IMG/VR virus record: IMGVR_UViG_3300025865_000006
Span: 53,071 to 117,070 of that record
DNA: 64,000 nucleotides
Strand: one strand, 5' to 3'
Source: a virus
How positions within the stretch are numbered: position 1 is the stretch's first letter; every line of letters begins with the position of its first letter. Under the pieces are notes generated by a model. That model had not been told where the DNA came from. It did not search any database and worked only from the letters and a program-made list of their open reading frames with translations. Of the stretch, positions 31,444 to 39,972 are shown piece by piece. Made by a program: the position numbers and the translations under genes.

Positions 31444-31463
31444 ATACCCTCCCCGGTTATCGG

Positions 31464-31495
31464 CAGAATGGCCCATTATAGGCCATTCTGTTTGA
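31464..31495. terminator. Second hairpin between convergent blocks
   Basis: CAGAATGGCC / GGCCATTCTG, 10-bp stem, 7-nt loop, followed by TTTGAG. Together with the first hairpin it ends the rightward block. Confidence 0.6.
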
Positions 31496-31500
31496 GCATG

Positions 31501-31650
31501 TTACTGTCCAAAAATAGTAGAGTAAAAACTGGGACTTTTTCTGATAGCATATAGCTCACCACATTTAGAACATTTAAAAGCTAGTACTCCTGTTTGATCC
31601 TTTGTCCAATCAATAAAGAGCGTGCTTGTGGTTACTCTTCGGCATAAAAG
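31501..31650 (-). other. Open frame without a standard start, zinc motif
   Basis: A minus frame ending at TAA 31501 reads LFIDWTKDQTGVLAFKCSKCGELYAIRKSPSF with a clean CxxC knuckle. No ATG/GTG/TTG start is visible before an in-frame stop near 31660. It may be translated by frameshift from the gene upstream, use a rare start, or be a remnant. Confidence 0.35.
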
Positions 31651-31883
31651 CTTCGTTCATAATAATAATCTCTAAAATCAAAGGCACCGTCATGATGATA
31701 TGTTTCAACCATTCCCTTCTCTCTCCAAACCTCTGCCATATAATAACCACAGATCAGCATGGAAGTATGGTGGACTTTCTCTTTGCCTGTTGTCTTATCA
31801 TAGCTTACATGGGTAATCTGGTCTATACTGGCAGTTTCCGCTCCACAGTAGGAGCAGAAATTATGGTGCTTTTTGTTGAACAC
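31632..31883 (-). CDS. Hypothetical zinc-knuckle protein, 83 aa
   Basis: GTG at 31883 chosen because CGGAGGAAATA lies directly upstream, within the preceding gene's end. FCSYCGAE near the N-terminus and scattered His suggest metal binding. Longer in-frame starts (to 31982) lack a Shine-Dalgarno and overlap more. Confidence 0.5.
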   Translation of the reverse strand: MFNKKHHNFCSYCGAETASIDQITHVSYDKTTGKEKVHHTSMLICGYYMAEVWREKGMVETYHHDGAFDFRDYYYERSFYAEE

Positions 31884-32373
31884 TATTTCCTCCGGGGCAC
31901 TCATCAGCAAAGTGTATTTGTCGCATTGTTCTGGCATAGGTATTCCCATGTTGTTCACATTCAGGATCAGTACCGTCACCAACTAGACCACATTTCTCTT
32001 TTATACAGGAACATGCATCTTCTAGCCGATGGCCACTCCAAGAGCGCCCATAGTGCTGTTTATAATTGGTTCGTACTTCATTCATAATTTCCTCCGGTGT
32101 AAAAGCTCTATTATGCACAGATAAAAAGGATGCCCACTTTGGCGGTGCCCCATCTATGTATATTTCTGGTATTCTGTTATCAGGTACTACTACAGCAATA
32201 TGATGCCATTTGTCGTCAATACGAATCCAGTCTTGAATAGTCATCCATTCATTTAGCGGCCAGTATCCTACTAAGCCGGGAGTCTTTTTAATTGTCTTTG
32301 CGTAACTTTTCTTTTTACCCTTCTTCATAGTACGGTATCCATTTACTACCTCATCTAGATCAACTGTCCTCAT
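31861..32373 (-). CDS. Small LamG-like protein with Cys-rich tail, 170 aa
   Basis: LVGYWPLNE, KWHHIAVVV and PEIYIDG are the landmarks of a LamG/concanavalin-like jellyroll, here only about 75 residues; FTPEEIMNEVRTNY ends the region. The C-terminal part has many cysteines (CSCIKEKC, PECEQH). Jellyrolls of this type are usually on virions, but this gene is far from the structural module; it may be a decayed fragment. Confidence 0.5.
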   Translation of the reverse strand: MRTVDLDEVVNGYRTMKKGKKKSYAKTIKKTPGLVGYWPLNEWMTIQDWIRIDDKWHHIAVVVPDNRIPEIYIDGAPPKWASFLSVHNRAFTPEEIMNEVRTNYKQHYGRSWSGHRLEDACSCIKEKCGLVGDGTDPECEQHGNTYARTMRQIHFADECPGGNSVQQKAP

Positions 32374-32681
32374 GATTTTAGAACCCCTGTTTTACGCTCT
32401 TCCCTAGAAATCCTTCTTTTCTTTTTAGGGTCACGAAATAGATTTAGATATTCTTCACGCTGAATAGGTGTAATCTCTTCTATCATCATTCGTCTATATG
32501 GCCATGTGTCAATAATAGCATCTTCTTGCCCCAAAGCTGAGAGTAGGTGTAATCCATAATCACTGGGACTACCTCTCCATTTACATTGACAGGTCACATC
32601 ATCGCTAGAGCAGCAAACCCCTTCTGATATGCTTATTAAAACATGTTTAGTTATTAAGATATCCTCAAAGTCAATGTTCAT
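32370..32681 (-). CDS. Hypothetical protein, 103 aa
   Basis: CCSSDDVTCQC near residue 23 and a basic KKKRRISREERK C-terminus; possible zinc and nucleic-acid contact. Not recognised. Confidence 0.5.
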   Translation of the reverse strand: MNIDFEDILITKHVLISISEGVCCSSDDVTCQCKWRGSPSDYGLHLLSALGQEDAIIDTWPYRRMMIEEITPIQREEYLNLFRDPKKKRRISREERKTGVLKS

Positions 32682-32683
32682 TT

Positions 32684-32863
32684 TTACCTCAGTTCTACAT
32701 GGACAATTCCGGGGCAGGATGCCCGTTCGGCATTAGTTTTTGTTTTCATAAAACCACACCGACGACAAGATAGAAGGGGTTTACCACCATCGTCCTTTAG
32801 GGCAAGATTAGGGTATTTGATAGCGGGATCAATCCAATCGTGGAGCAATCCAGTTTCTTTCAT
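32684..32863 (-). CDS. 59-aa zinc microprotein
   Basis: ATG 32863, TAA 32684. CRRCGF knuckle and a late C/H pair (CPGIVH). Overlaps the upstream gene's stop by 4 bp. Not recognised. Confidence 0.5.
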   Translation of the reverse strand: MKETGLLHDWIDPAIKYPNLALKDDGGKPLLSCRRCGFMKTKTNAERASCPGIVHVELR

Positions 32864-33291
32864 CTATATTTCCCCTCCTGTCTCAGTCGCCACGGGCAAT
32901 AGGTAAGGTGAGTCCAAGAAAATCGATTCTTAGTATCACAGATACAGCCAGTCATAGCATGTTCTGATCCCATATGTGCATCATAATCTTCTTTTGTTCT
33001 TGGTTGATCTACCCGTCCCCATGAACAGATACCACAGGTATAACCATGATTATAGCTCGACGCTGCGCGATATTCGGCAAGGCCACCTATCGGAGCGAGA
33101 GCAGCGTACCACTCGGCAGACGAGTGGTCATGCGAAACAACACTCCCACAAATAAAACAGGGGTGATAATCGTCAACGGCATGTGGGTCATCAACAGCAT
33201 TAAGAGTATCAAGAGCTTCCAACGCCGAGTCTAGGTCAACAACACGAAAGGAATTGGCAATTAGGCTCTTTTTTATATCTTCAAGGGTCAT
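32860..33291 (-). CDS. Multi-zinc-knuckle protein with CICDTK domain, 143 aa
   Basis: Knuckles CFIC and CGIC, a H-rich AHMGSEHA segment and a C-terminal CICDTKNRFSWTHLTYCPWR. The last block is the same mini-domain found alone at 2518-2616. Probably binds two or three zinc ions. The role is unknown. Confidence 0.55.
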   Translation of the reverse strand: MTLEDIKKSLIANSFRVVDLDSALEALDTLNAVDDPHAVDDYHPCFICGSVVSHDHSSAEWYAALAPIGGLAEYRAASSYNHGYTCGICSWGRVDQPRTKEDYDAHMGSEHAMTGCICDTKNRFSWTHLTYCPWRLRQEGKYR

Positions 33292-33530
33292 CGGAGTCTC
33301 CTGACTTTAACAATCTGTACTCGGGGAATAACATGCGCCCCAAAAACATTACCACCTTGACTCAACGCAGCAGCTAAAACAATACCCTCCTTATCATCAG
33401 CAAGGACATAGCCTACCGACCGTTGGCGAATTTGGCGGCTCTGACGCATTACGCTTGCATGAGGTTCCCACCCACCAGTAAAAAATAAGCAGTCATCCCA
33501 AATGACTTCAGTAACAGGGGTGCGTTTCAT
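33288..33530 (-). CDS. Hypothetical protein, 80 aa
   Basis: Basic and beta-rich (VGYVLADDKEGIVLAAAL), coupled to both neighbours. Not recognised. Confidence 0.5.
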   Translation of the reverse strand: MKRTPVTEVIWDDCLFFTGGWEPHASVMRQSRQIRQRSVGYVLADDKEGIVLAAALSQGGNVFGAHVIPRVQIVKVRRLR

Positions 33531-33952
33531 AGCGCAAACTCAGTCGATTGCATGTCCGGGTACATGTGGCATTTCGGGCACCACAAATTATCCAAGTCCG
33601 TCCCGCAGTCGGCGTGGACGAGTGACGTAGTGGAAGTCAACCTCGATGTGATTGGTGCTTTTGGGAGTGGAAAGGTTCCATTAAAGCCAATTCGCCGGCG
33701 CCCGTTGCGCCGCAGCGCCGCCCGCAACTGCTCGATCTCGCGCTCGGAACGGTCGTTGACCCCGTGAAGGTGGGCGATCACGGCGTCCGGGTTGTCGTTG
33801 TGGCACCGGGTCCTGTGGTCGGCCCATACGCCGTCGCTCTCGGCGCAGTACTGCGGCATAGCGTTTGCTGACTCAAAAAAGCGGGGAACTAAGCGATCTT
33901 CAAACTCCCCATAATCATTAACAGGGGCACCACACTTTATGCAAGTTTTCAT
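33527..33952 (-). CDS. Hypothetical zinc-ribbon protein with GC-rich middle, 141 aa
   Basis: CIKCG at the N-terminus and CPKCH at the C-terminus can share a zinc site; between them an arginine-rich coiled helix (EREIEQLRAALRRNGRRR). The middle is clearly GC-rich, so part of the gene may be acquired. Not recognised. Confidence 0.5.
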   Translation of the reverse strand: MKTCIKCGAPVNDYGEFEDRLVPRFFESANAMPQYCAESDGVWADHRTRCHNDNPDAVIAHLHGVNDRSEREIEQLRAALRRNGRRRIGFNGTFPLPKAPITSRLTSTTSLVHADCGTDLDNLWCPKCHMYPDMQSTEFAL

Positions 33953-34416
33953 AGGGAAATATACTCCACTCTGTCATATCCTTTGGGTGAGACAAAGATC
34001 ATTCGATATCGGCCCGGCGGCATTGGATCGTCATCCGCGAGCCATAGGTGAAAGGCGCAGTCGGTCAGGTTAGGACGGCAGGACGGTGGATGCTGCAAGC
34101 CAAAATCGTCTCCCGTGAATTCTACAATATGTCCCTCGGCTTCGGCATTCCGCCATCGTTGACCATCCGCAATGATTGACGTTTCTTCTGTTTTAGAGGT
34201 TGACGTTTTAACGATTAGGGCAAGGTAACGGCAATCGCTAAGAATGCCTTGCGGATCGTATGCGAATGAGTGTGCTGCTATCCCACTAGAGTTTTTACTA
34301 CAGACAACAGAATGCAGCACAGACTCAGAAGTATCACGGTAGACGGGATGGGTTTTATCCTCACATCCAAACTGCTCGCAAAGAATATCGTCTTCGGGTC
34401 GGCGTTCGTTAATCAT
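33949..34416 (-). CDS. Hypothetical protein, 155 aa
   Basis: ATG 34416 preferred (GGAG 6 nt upstream); a longer form would add a valine-rich stretch encoded by the neighbour's glycine/cysteine tail. Beta-rich, with a C-terminal GRYRMIFVSPKGYDRVEY. Not recognised. Confidence 0.5.
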   Translation of the reverse strand: MINERRPEDDILCEQFGCEDKTHPVYRDTSESVLHSVVCSKNSSGIAAHSFAYDPQGILSDCRYLALIVKTSTSKTEETSIIADGQRWRNAEAEGHIVEFTGDDFGLQHPPSCRPNLTDCAFHLWLADDDPMPPGRYRMIFVSPKGYDRVEYISL

Positions 34417-34621
34417 TACCATCTCCATGACAAAGACAACCACAACCACCACCATGTTTTGGTGATCCTGAACACTGTTTTGAGGCAGTTAGAAGTAACT
34501 GATAGTCTATTTGTAGTTGCTCTATTTCTAAATCTCTTGCATGTAGGGCGTAGCTAATTACCCCTGCAAACTCTTCAGGTGTTGCTGCTTTTCTAATCAT
34601 TTCAGCGAGGTTATCCTTCAT
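34409..34621 (-). CDS. 70-aa protein with Cys-rich tail
   Basis: Helical first 45 residues, then CSGSPKHGGGCGCLCHG, a compact His/Cys cluster. Not recognised. Confidence 0.5.
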   Translation of the reverse strand: MKDNLAEMIRKAATPEEFAGVISYALHARDLEIEQLQIDYQLLLTASKQCSGSPKHGGGCGCLCHGDGND

Positions 34622-34905
34622 TTACTTTCTCCTGTAAAATCAAATCCACAAGCTGTACACTTATCACTTTCTAATTCTTCTATCGCATATGAGGGACCAA
34701 ACTCGTCAATATCAATTAGTCTCGCGGCACGAATTTTTCTTAGTCTATGGTGTTTAGCTGCTGGACATTCTAAGTTAGCGATACGGACCAAAATAGCGGC
34801 ACAAGCACCGCAATTCCGATTACTGTTCAAAGCAAAGTGGCGATGATAATCGTCCAACACTGAACGGAGGGCACTATCAATCACCACAGCACCCGTCGCA
34901 GCCAT
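34618..34905 (-). CDS. Hypothetical zinc-binding protein, 95 aa
   Basis: CGAC near residue 32 and CTACGF near the C-terminus with histidines between; helical. Not recognised. Confidence 0.5.
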   Translation of the reverse strand: MAATGAVVIDSALRSVLDDYHRHFALNSNRNCGACAAILVRIANLECPAAKHHRLRKIRAARLIDIDEFGPSYAIEELESDKCTACGFDFTGESK

Positions 34906-35161
34906 GTATCCCCCAAGTTCCTTTTGAGCCTTTGGGAGAAACTGATTCCATATAGCTTACACTATCAGGATCAGGATGACCTACACCGTGCTTACACAAT
35001 CGCTCAATAAGCGGATTAGCCCAAGTATCGGTTCTTAGGTTCATGGGCCACTCTCGCATCTTATGTTTAGTTGGATTATGGAAGATACATCTTTGCCCCA
35101 CACATTTATCCTTAGTGTGGTATCTGATTTTATCTTTCTTTGCATTACCTGTGATTATCAT
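34877..35161 (-). CDS. Hypothetical Cys/His protein, 94 aa
   Basis: C20, CIFH, CKHGVGH and terminal CDGCCGD suggest metal binding. Overlaps the next gene by 29 bp. Not recognised. Confidence 0.45.
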   Translation of the reverse strand: MIITGNAKKDKIRYHTKDKCVGQRCIFHNPTKHKMREWPMNLRTDTWANPLIERLCKHGVGHPDPDSVSYMESVSPKGSKGTWGIHGCDGCCGD

Positions 35162-35361
35162 TCAGGTACGTCCTCTACTTCCACGATAGTATTAGAGTAA
35201 TCCAGATCATGCCACTCTAATCTAGAAGTGCCATCCTCTTCAATCGATGTTCTAACCTCTTCTACGTATTCTTCTTCTGAATCGTAATACTCACTCTCAC
35301 TCTTTTCCCATTCGTAGTCTTCGTACCAAACTAAAATCATTTGTACTCTAAAGCGTTTCAT
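35158..35361 (-). CDS. Acidic hypothetical protein, 67 aa
   Basis: Extremely rich in Glu/Asp/Tyr. Short acidic proteins like this can be DNA mimics, but there is no further evidence. Coupled on both sides. Confidence 0.45.
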   Translation of the reverse strand: MKRFRVQMILVWYEDYEWEKSESEYYDSEEEYVEEVRTSIEEDGTSRLEWHDLDYSNTIVEVEDVPE

Positions 35362-35735
35362 TTCTGCACTTGTGGATTTGTAGGGGCAACAACTGAAACA
35401 GTACTTAATTCTTGATTACGCTGAACCAATCTGAACCCAAGTGCAGGAAGTGCTGTACTAAATGCATCCATTGAAACAAATACAATGTCCTTGTCTTCAT
35501 ACAACTGCCCTACATGGGAAGTAACAATACCAAGAACTCCCCCGATTGGGATAAGATGGACTACCTGACAGTTTTCGGGATCAGCATTCCCGTCAATTTC
35601 TCGTAGGACAACCTCATGGACTTGGTGATACTGCAAATGGTCAGCTTGTGAAAGCAGTGCTTGTGCCGCTTGTAGCATTTCATTATTGATCTTATAGTTA
35701 GGCATCTGGCATTTCTCCGCTTGTATAGCCGTCAT
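35358..35735 (-). CDS. Hypothetical protein, 125 aa
   Basis: A helical N-terminus and an alpha/beta core (CQVVHLIPIGGVLGIVTSH). Not recognised. Confidence 0.5.
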   Translation of the reverse strand: MTAIQAEKCQMPNYKINNEMLQAAQALLSQADHLQYHQVHEVVLREIDGNADPENCQVVHLIPIGGVLGIVTSHVGQLYEDKDIVFVSMDAFSTALPALGFRLVQRNQELSTVSVVAPTNPQVQK

Positions 35736-35910
35736 GATAAGTAAGTAGTTCGGTAGGGTTTAAACATGCCCATCCTTTACGTTTGTTACGTTCCCCTGTC
35801 TTTGTATTGTATCCTCGTTGGCTAATAATCGCTGGCCCCATCTTGCCCCCACAATAGGAACAATACGGATCAGTTAATTCTCTATCGTGCTTGTCAAATC
35901 TAAGACTCAA
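35698..35910 (-). CDS. Zinc-knuckle hypothetical protein, 70 aa
   Basis: TTG start overlapping the upstream TGA. CSYCGGKMGP and a late CLN suggest a zinc ribbon. Not recognised. Confidence 0.45.
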   Translation of the reverse strand: MSLRFDKHDRELTDPYCSYCGGKMGPAIISQRGYNTKTGERNKRKGWACLNPTELLTYHDGYTSGEMPDA

Positions 35911-36074
35911 TGGGTTAGCTCCCTCAACTTTCTTTTATATTCTGGTAACTCAGTATGGTTACAACCATGCTTGACACACCAGACAGATATTGCATTGTGA
36001 AGTGCTATAAGTCCACACTTTCCGCAGTATTGGTAAGATATTCTTTTAAACTTCAACCATGAGTGGGGTTCCAC
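35907..36074 (-). CDS. 55-aa zinc microprotein
   Basis: GTG at 36074 directly after the upstream TAG, TGA at 35907 overlapping the next start. CGKCG plus CVKHGCNH form a likely zinc ribbon in a basic protein. Confidence 0.5.
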   Translation of the reverse strand: MEPHSWLKFKRISYQYCGKCGLIALHNAISVWCVKHGCNHTELPEYKRKLRELTH

Positions 36075-36272
36075 CTAATCCTCTGGATATTCCCAATACA
36101 TGTATTTGACCTTTCTTTCCAACTTCCATCCTTTTGCATCAAGAATAGCTATAATTTCTGTAGCATCGTCTACTGGATCAGGTGCATCAGGCCACTTCGT
36201 CATTGGGTATGCTTTACGCAGAGCATCTAGCATAGCTTCTTCTAGTGTTTCAGTACTAGCAGTCATACTCAT
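36075..36272 (-). CDS. Hypothetical protein, 65 aa
   Basis: Helical start (TLEEAMLDALRKAY), TEIIAILDAKGW helix, aromatic C-terminus. Not recognised. Confidence 0.5.
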   Translation of the reverse strand: MSMTASTETLEEAMLDALRKAYPMTKWPDAPDPVDDATEIIAILDAKGWKLERKVKYMYWEYPED

Positions 36273-36507
36273 ACTCCAAAATAATTGCTGCTGCTAATCT
36301 CCAACAATTGGTTGATGGGTCTGGATGCAGAGTCTCAATGTCATTCTCATCAAAGGTACCACACCAACAATCTAGTTCTCCGGTAGACCATGCCCTTCCA
36401 TCGAATACTGAATGTAGAATAAGAGCTAGTTTTGTAATCTCATACTCATATCCAACAGCATCTTCCTCTAATTGTTTCCAATGAGCGTCCCAGTCATAAC
36501 TAGCCAT
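36256..36507 (-). CDS. Hypothetical protein, 83 aa
   Basis: Acidic and tryptophan-containing, with CWCGTF and a C-terminal helix. Not recognised. Confidence 0.5.
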   Translation of the reverse strand: MASYDWDAHWKQLEEDAVGYEYEITKLALILHSVFDGRAWSTGELDCWCGTFDENDIETLHPDPSTNCWRLAAAIILEYEYDC

Positions 36508-36754
36508 CTACTTTCTTTCCTGTATGGCGATCATAGAATGGAGTTCTCTTTCCGGGCCTCCAATGAGCAAAGTGATCAAATCTTTTAAATTGATTATCGG
36601 CTGTCATATCAGTATAAGTGGTACAACCAAACCATAAGCGCTCTTGGTTGTACCCATTTTTGATGGCATAGTCTGTCCAATGGACCATTACATTTCCGCA
36701 TAGGGGACAGTATTCTGGAAGTGGGGAAAACAGTTCACGTAACCAATCAAACAT
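36500..36754 (-). CDS. Zinc-ribbon hypothetical protein, 84 aa
   Basis: CPLCGNVMVHW knuckle, a later C, and a basic C-terminus (GKRTPFYDRHTGKK). Not recognised. Confidence 0.5.
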   Translation of the reverse strand: MFDWLRELFSPLPEYCPLCGNVMVHWTDYAIKNGYNQERLWFGCTTYTDMTADNQFKRFDHFAHWRPGKRTPFYDRHTGKKVDG

Positions 36755-37232
36755 TTCTTCTTCTTACCCCGTGTAAAAGTAGGCCGGGTGCGTAGGGATC
36801 GGCCTCGTCTGACAGTATATCACATCTGGCCAGTTCTGCAAGCAGCTTACCGCTATTGGGCATGAAGCGCCAGTAATCCTCGGGCCAGCCGTGTTCAGCG
36901 AAACCATTACCTCGGGTACTGATAAAGAGATGCCCGTGGGAACGTAAGACACGGGCGATTTCCCCTAAGGTAATCCAAAAGGCAGAATCGTGTTCCAACA
37001 TCTCTTGACATATGACAACATCAAAGGAAGCATCTGCAAATTGAAGATTATGGGCATTCATTACCATATCAACACCAGCCCCTTCGATGAAGTCTATTCC
37101 TATATACTTACCTTTAAATAGCCCACGGGATGTTCCATTAACATCTCTGCTTCCGATTTCCAAAACATCCGTATCTGTTAATCTATAATACTCAACGCGC
37201 GTCTTAGTCCAGTCAATAATATTTTGGTGCAT
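36747..37232 (-). CDS. Class I SAM-dependent methyltransferase, 161 aa
   Basis: VLEIGSRDVNG is motif I (SAM-binding loop), YIGIDFIEG motif II, DASFDVVICQEMLEH motif IV with the typical Methyltransf_11 LEH, and LRSHGHLFISTRG motif VI. Small stand-alone methyltransferases of this class act on many small molecules or on DNA/RNA precursors; the substrate cannot be read here. Confidence 0.75.
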   Translation of the reverse strand: MHQNIIDWTKTRVEYYRLTDTDVLEIGSRDVNGTSRGLFKGKYIGIDFIEGAGVDMVMNAHNLQFADASFDVVICQEMLEHDSAFWITLGEIARVLRSHGHLFISTRGNGFAEHGWPEDYWRFMPNSGKLLAELARCDILSDEADPYAPGLLLHGVRRRNV

Positions 37233-37486
37233 TATGGAATCTCACTATGTTTGTGCTGATCTTCAAATACTGCTACCATCCAAGTGTTTTCTTGAATTAG
37301 TGAGTGGGCGCAACTATGGCACAGCATAAATCGCTTAGTCTCATCATCAAAGAACATTCCATAACCACCTACAAAGCCTATAAGCAAAGCATCTTGAAGA
37401 GGATACTTATACTCGTCTTCCTTACGTCGATGAGGTATATCAGGAAATACTTCTGATAACTCTTTGCCACATTTAACGCAATTCAC
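37232..37486 (-). CDS. Zinc-knuckle hypothetical protein, 84 aa
   Basis: CVKCGKEL at the N-terminus and CHSCAH later give a zinc site around a hydrophobic middle. Not recognised. Confidence 0.5.
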   Translation of the reverse strand: MNCVKCGKELSEVFPDIPHRRKEDEYKYPLQDALLIGFVGGYGMFFDDETKRFMLCHSCAHSLIQENTWMVAVFEDQHKHSEIP

Positions 37487-37850
37487 GTTGCTTCCTTCTT
37501 GCTTCTTTACAAACAGGGCAAAGCGTTCGTATCCAATAGGTACTCGTGTCTATTGATCCCTTATTGCCACACGTTTCACACGTATAGGCAGAGACAGATT
37601 CAAGTGCTTGAATCACATCAAAGTATGATCTATCCTCAAGCTTTGTAGATTCAACATAGATTCTTAGTGTGCCGTATTTTTCTTTTACTTGAACAATCTT
37701 AACATGGTCTGGTTTCATTCGTAGGGCAATTTTAATCAAGTGACGCCAACCTTTACCTACCGATTGTAGCGCAAGTTTAGCAGTATATCCCTCGTAATAA
37801 ACCGATGTTGGTGGTGGTAGATTATCAATCATAGCATAGCCCAAATACAC
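37473..37850 (-). CDS. Hypothetical protein with zinc knuckles, 125 aa
   Basis: N-terminal alpha/beta part with a KEKYGTLRIYVE motif, then CETCGNKGS and CPVC near the C-terminus forming a zinc ribbon. KEKYGTLRIY recurs in phage/bacterial orphan proteins I know without function. Confidence 0.55.
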   Translation of the reverse strand: MYLGYAMIDNLPPPTSVYYEGYTAKLALQSVGKGWRHLIKIALRMKPDHVKIVQVKEKYGTLRIYVESTKLEDRSYFDVIQALESVSAYTCETCGNKGSIDTSTYWIRTLCPVCKEARRKQRELR

Positions 37851-38086
37851 TTTATAATGAACTTGTCAAAACTAGATATGTCTTCAAGTAATCCTGCTTC
37901 GGTCATATCGTCTTCAAGTTGACCTTCCCAACCACTGTTCCCAAGTGGGCGCTTTCCGCTAAACCCTTCTTCCTGATCCCATAAGGCTGCTAACAGCGTT
38001 AAGAAGTAGTAACGAAGAGTACTAGGCCCATTCATCTCCGTAATATTGAATTGATGGTCAAGTAGTAGTTTTGGTGCTAGTGTCAT
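37829..38086 (-). CDS. Hypothetical protein, 85 aa
   Basis: Hydrophobic YYFLTLLAALWDQEEGFSGKRPLGNSGWEG segment typical of phage orphans; no function known. Confidence 0.5.
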   Translation of the reverse strand: MTLAPKLLLDHQFNITEMNGPSTLRYYFLTLLAALWDQEEGFSGKRPLGNSGWEGQLEDDMTEAGLLEDISSFDKFIIKCIWAML

Positions 38087-38246
38087 TCATTATCCTCCTA
38101 GCGTTCTCGAAATGTTCATTCTTACAGTGATTAGACATAAAGTCATGGTGAGCTACCAGTTCACATAGTAAGTGTAGCAGATTGGTGGTGCTTAGATCAA
38201 CGAGATTTAACCCTTGATTGGTTCTGCCGACTTCCCACTTTTCCAT
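38058..38246 (-). CDS. Hypothetical protein, 62 aa
   Basis: Helical, with HDFMSNHCKNEHFENARR. Coupled to the next gene by a stop/start touch. Not recognised. Confidence 0.45.
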   Translation of the reverse strand: MEKWEVGRTNQGLNLVDLSTTNLLHLLCELVAHHDFMSNHCKNEHFENARRIMNDTSTKTTT

Positions 38247-38572
38247 TAGTGACTCTTGTACTCACACCCATACAGGGGGATATCGAGTTTGCTAACTGTA
38301 ATAAGATCGGGTACCGTACCTGTACGAAGTGGAACTGTTATAGCAGTTTGACAGCCTTTACAGAAACCTGTGAGAAAAACAAGGTGCTGAACAGGGGCAA
38401 TAGCATATGCCCAGTCATGTCGCAGTGCTTCCGGTGCAGGAATCTTGGAAGGCGCAGCTAGTGTTACTCTTGGTGCGTCTATAAGTGGGTCTATAAGAGG
38501 CAGTACTACTCCCTTTGGCGCTACCTTTCCTTCCCCGTGATTAGTTAATTGCTCTATCTTACCAATGTCCAT
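38246..38572 (-). CDS. Hypothetical protein, 108 aa
   Basis: ATG 38572 from the TAATG overlap with the MazG-like gene; a frame extending to 38626 would lie inside that gene. Proline-rich middle and a CKGC knuckle. Not recognised. Confidence 0.5.
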   Translation of the reverse strand: MDIGKIEQLTNHGEGKVAPKGVVLPLIDPLIDAPRVTLAAPSKIPAPEALRHDWAYAIAPVQHLVFLTGFCKGCQTAITVPLRTGTVPDLITVSKLDIPLYGCEYKSH

Positions 38573-38898
38573 TATATTACCTCTTTTATATGTTCTATTG
38601 CTACTTCTTCTGTCATTGTTCTCCAATCAGGCCATTTTCTTGTTTCGTTCTTGGCCTGTTTAGCTTCTATGGCATAGATAATTTCTTGCGGTTCCCAACC
38701 AGCACGCCAAGCACCATCAAAAGCGAGAATAATAACATCGGCCCACTCTTCAATATCAAGTGGGTTTTCCTCTATCTCTAACAGTTCTTTACGGATATGA
38801 TCAATTACACCTTTTGTTCTATTGCCGGGACCAAAAGTTTTCTCACTCCACTTTCTTTGGTGTTCAAGATACTCGGCATTAATTGCTGCGAAATCCAT
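38572..38898 (-). CDS. MazG-like nucleotide pyrophosphohydrolase (DUF550)
   Basis: 108 residues with RKWSEKTFGPGNRTKG, HIRKELLEIEENP and EWADVIILAFDGAWRAG, the DUF550 landmarks; ExxE and ExxD helices coordinate Mg2+. Such proteins split (d)NTPs, often dATP/dGTP, to monophosphates. Next to a GMP reductase/IMPDH-like gene it probably adjusts purine pools. Confidence 0.75.
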   Translation of the reverse strand: MDFAAINAEYLEHQRKWSEKTFGPGNRTKGVIDHIRKELLEIEENPLDIEEWADVIILAFDGAWRAGWEPQEIIYAIEAKQAKNETRKWPDWRTMTEEVAIEHIKEVI

Positions 38899-39972
38899 CT
38901 ACATAACCTCTGCTAATCTTGGATTAGACTCGTGTATCGTATTATTCGATACCTGTATAAATTCTGCGTTCTCTCGCAGTTCTTGTAGATTCATTGCGCC
39001 CGCATAAGACAGTCCAGATCGTATACCACCAACAAGATACTTTATCACGTTTGCTACTGGTCCCTTTTCTTCTACGAATCCAGAGACACCTTCCTTGACA
39101 TATCTCTCACCATTAGCACCAAAAATGCTTTGACCACGATAGCGTCTATATCTGCGTCCCGTTACGTTTTCTAATACCTCGCCGGGTGTTTCCTGCGTAC
39201 CGGCGAGCAGATTACCAATCATTACTGCATCCGCACCAGCAGCAAGAGCTTTTACGATATCCCCACTGGACCTAATACCTCCATCCGCAATAACAAGTGG
39301 AAGAGTAGAGGGATCATGAATAGACCTATATCGATGGGCTGCAATATCATAAATAGCAGAAAACTGGGGGTATCCGAACCCGGTTACAACTCTAGTTGTA
39401 CAAGCAGAGCCGGGACCAATTCCAACCTTTACAGCATCAGCACCAGTATTAGCAAGGAAGATAAATCCGTCCCACGTTGACACGTTTCCTGCTATGATCT
39501 TTACCTGAGGATAAGAATTCTTAATAAGAAGAATTAGTTCCCTAACTCTCTTATGATCCCCGTGGGCTACGTCAATACATACAATGAATGGGGGAGCGGG
39601 AACGTAGTTCTCTAACCTAAAGTAACCAGCGATAAATTCAATTTTTTCTAGCGCTTTACCAAAGTCCCTAATCCCCACCGAAATAGCAGTAGGAAAGTCT
39701 GAGAATTTTAAAAACTCTTCAATATCCTGTCGCTCCTTTTCCCAAGAATCATAAAATCTGTGCAGAATCCCTAATCCACCCACATCTCTCATGGCAAAGG
39801 CCATCTCTGCCCCTGTCACAAGGTCCATATTAGCAGATATTATAGGGATATCCAGTCTCCATCCCAAAAAGTCTTGGGACAGGTCTATAGTCTCTCTGGA
39901 ATTAATTTCAGAGAATTGTGGAACCAAGAGAACATCATCAAAAGTGAGCTTGATTCCCGGTAGAAAATTCAT
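38899..39972 (-). CDS. guaC-like: GMP reductase / IMP dehydrogenase family protein
   Basis: 357-residue (beta/alpha)8 enzyme: [11 protein letters not shown] near the start, [39 protein letters not shown] with the catalytic Cys, [27 protein letters not shown], and [13 protein letters not shown]. No CBS pair and TGFGYPQ rather than the IMPDH form point to GMP reductase (GMP to IMP + NH3), but phage members can be hard to place. Its neighbour is a MazG-like pyrophosphohydrolase. Confidence 0.8.
   Translation of the reverse strand: MNFLPGIKLTFDDVLLVPQFSEINSRETIDLSQDFLGWRLDIPIISANMDLVTGAEMAFAMRDVGGLGILHRFYDSWEKERQDIEEFLKFSDFPTAISVGIRDFGKALEKIEFIAGYFRLENYVPAPPFIVCIDVAHGDHKRVRELILLIKNSYPQVKIIAGNVSTWDGFIFLANTGADAVKVGIGPGSACTTRVVTGFGYPQFSAIYDIAAHRYRSIHDPSTLPLVIADGGIRSSGDIVKALAAGADAVMIGNLLAGTQETPGEVLENVTGRRYRRYRGQSIFGANGERYVKEGVSGFVEEKGPVANVIKYLVGGIRSGLSYAGAMNLQELRENAEFIQVSNNTIHESNPRLAEVM

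Noticed and set aside
33046-34557. Plus-strand ORFs within 33-35 kb
   Set aside because: All lie opposite tightly coupled minus genes with Shine-Dalgarno sequences and clear zinc motifs; the plus frames have neither.
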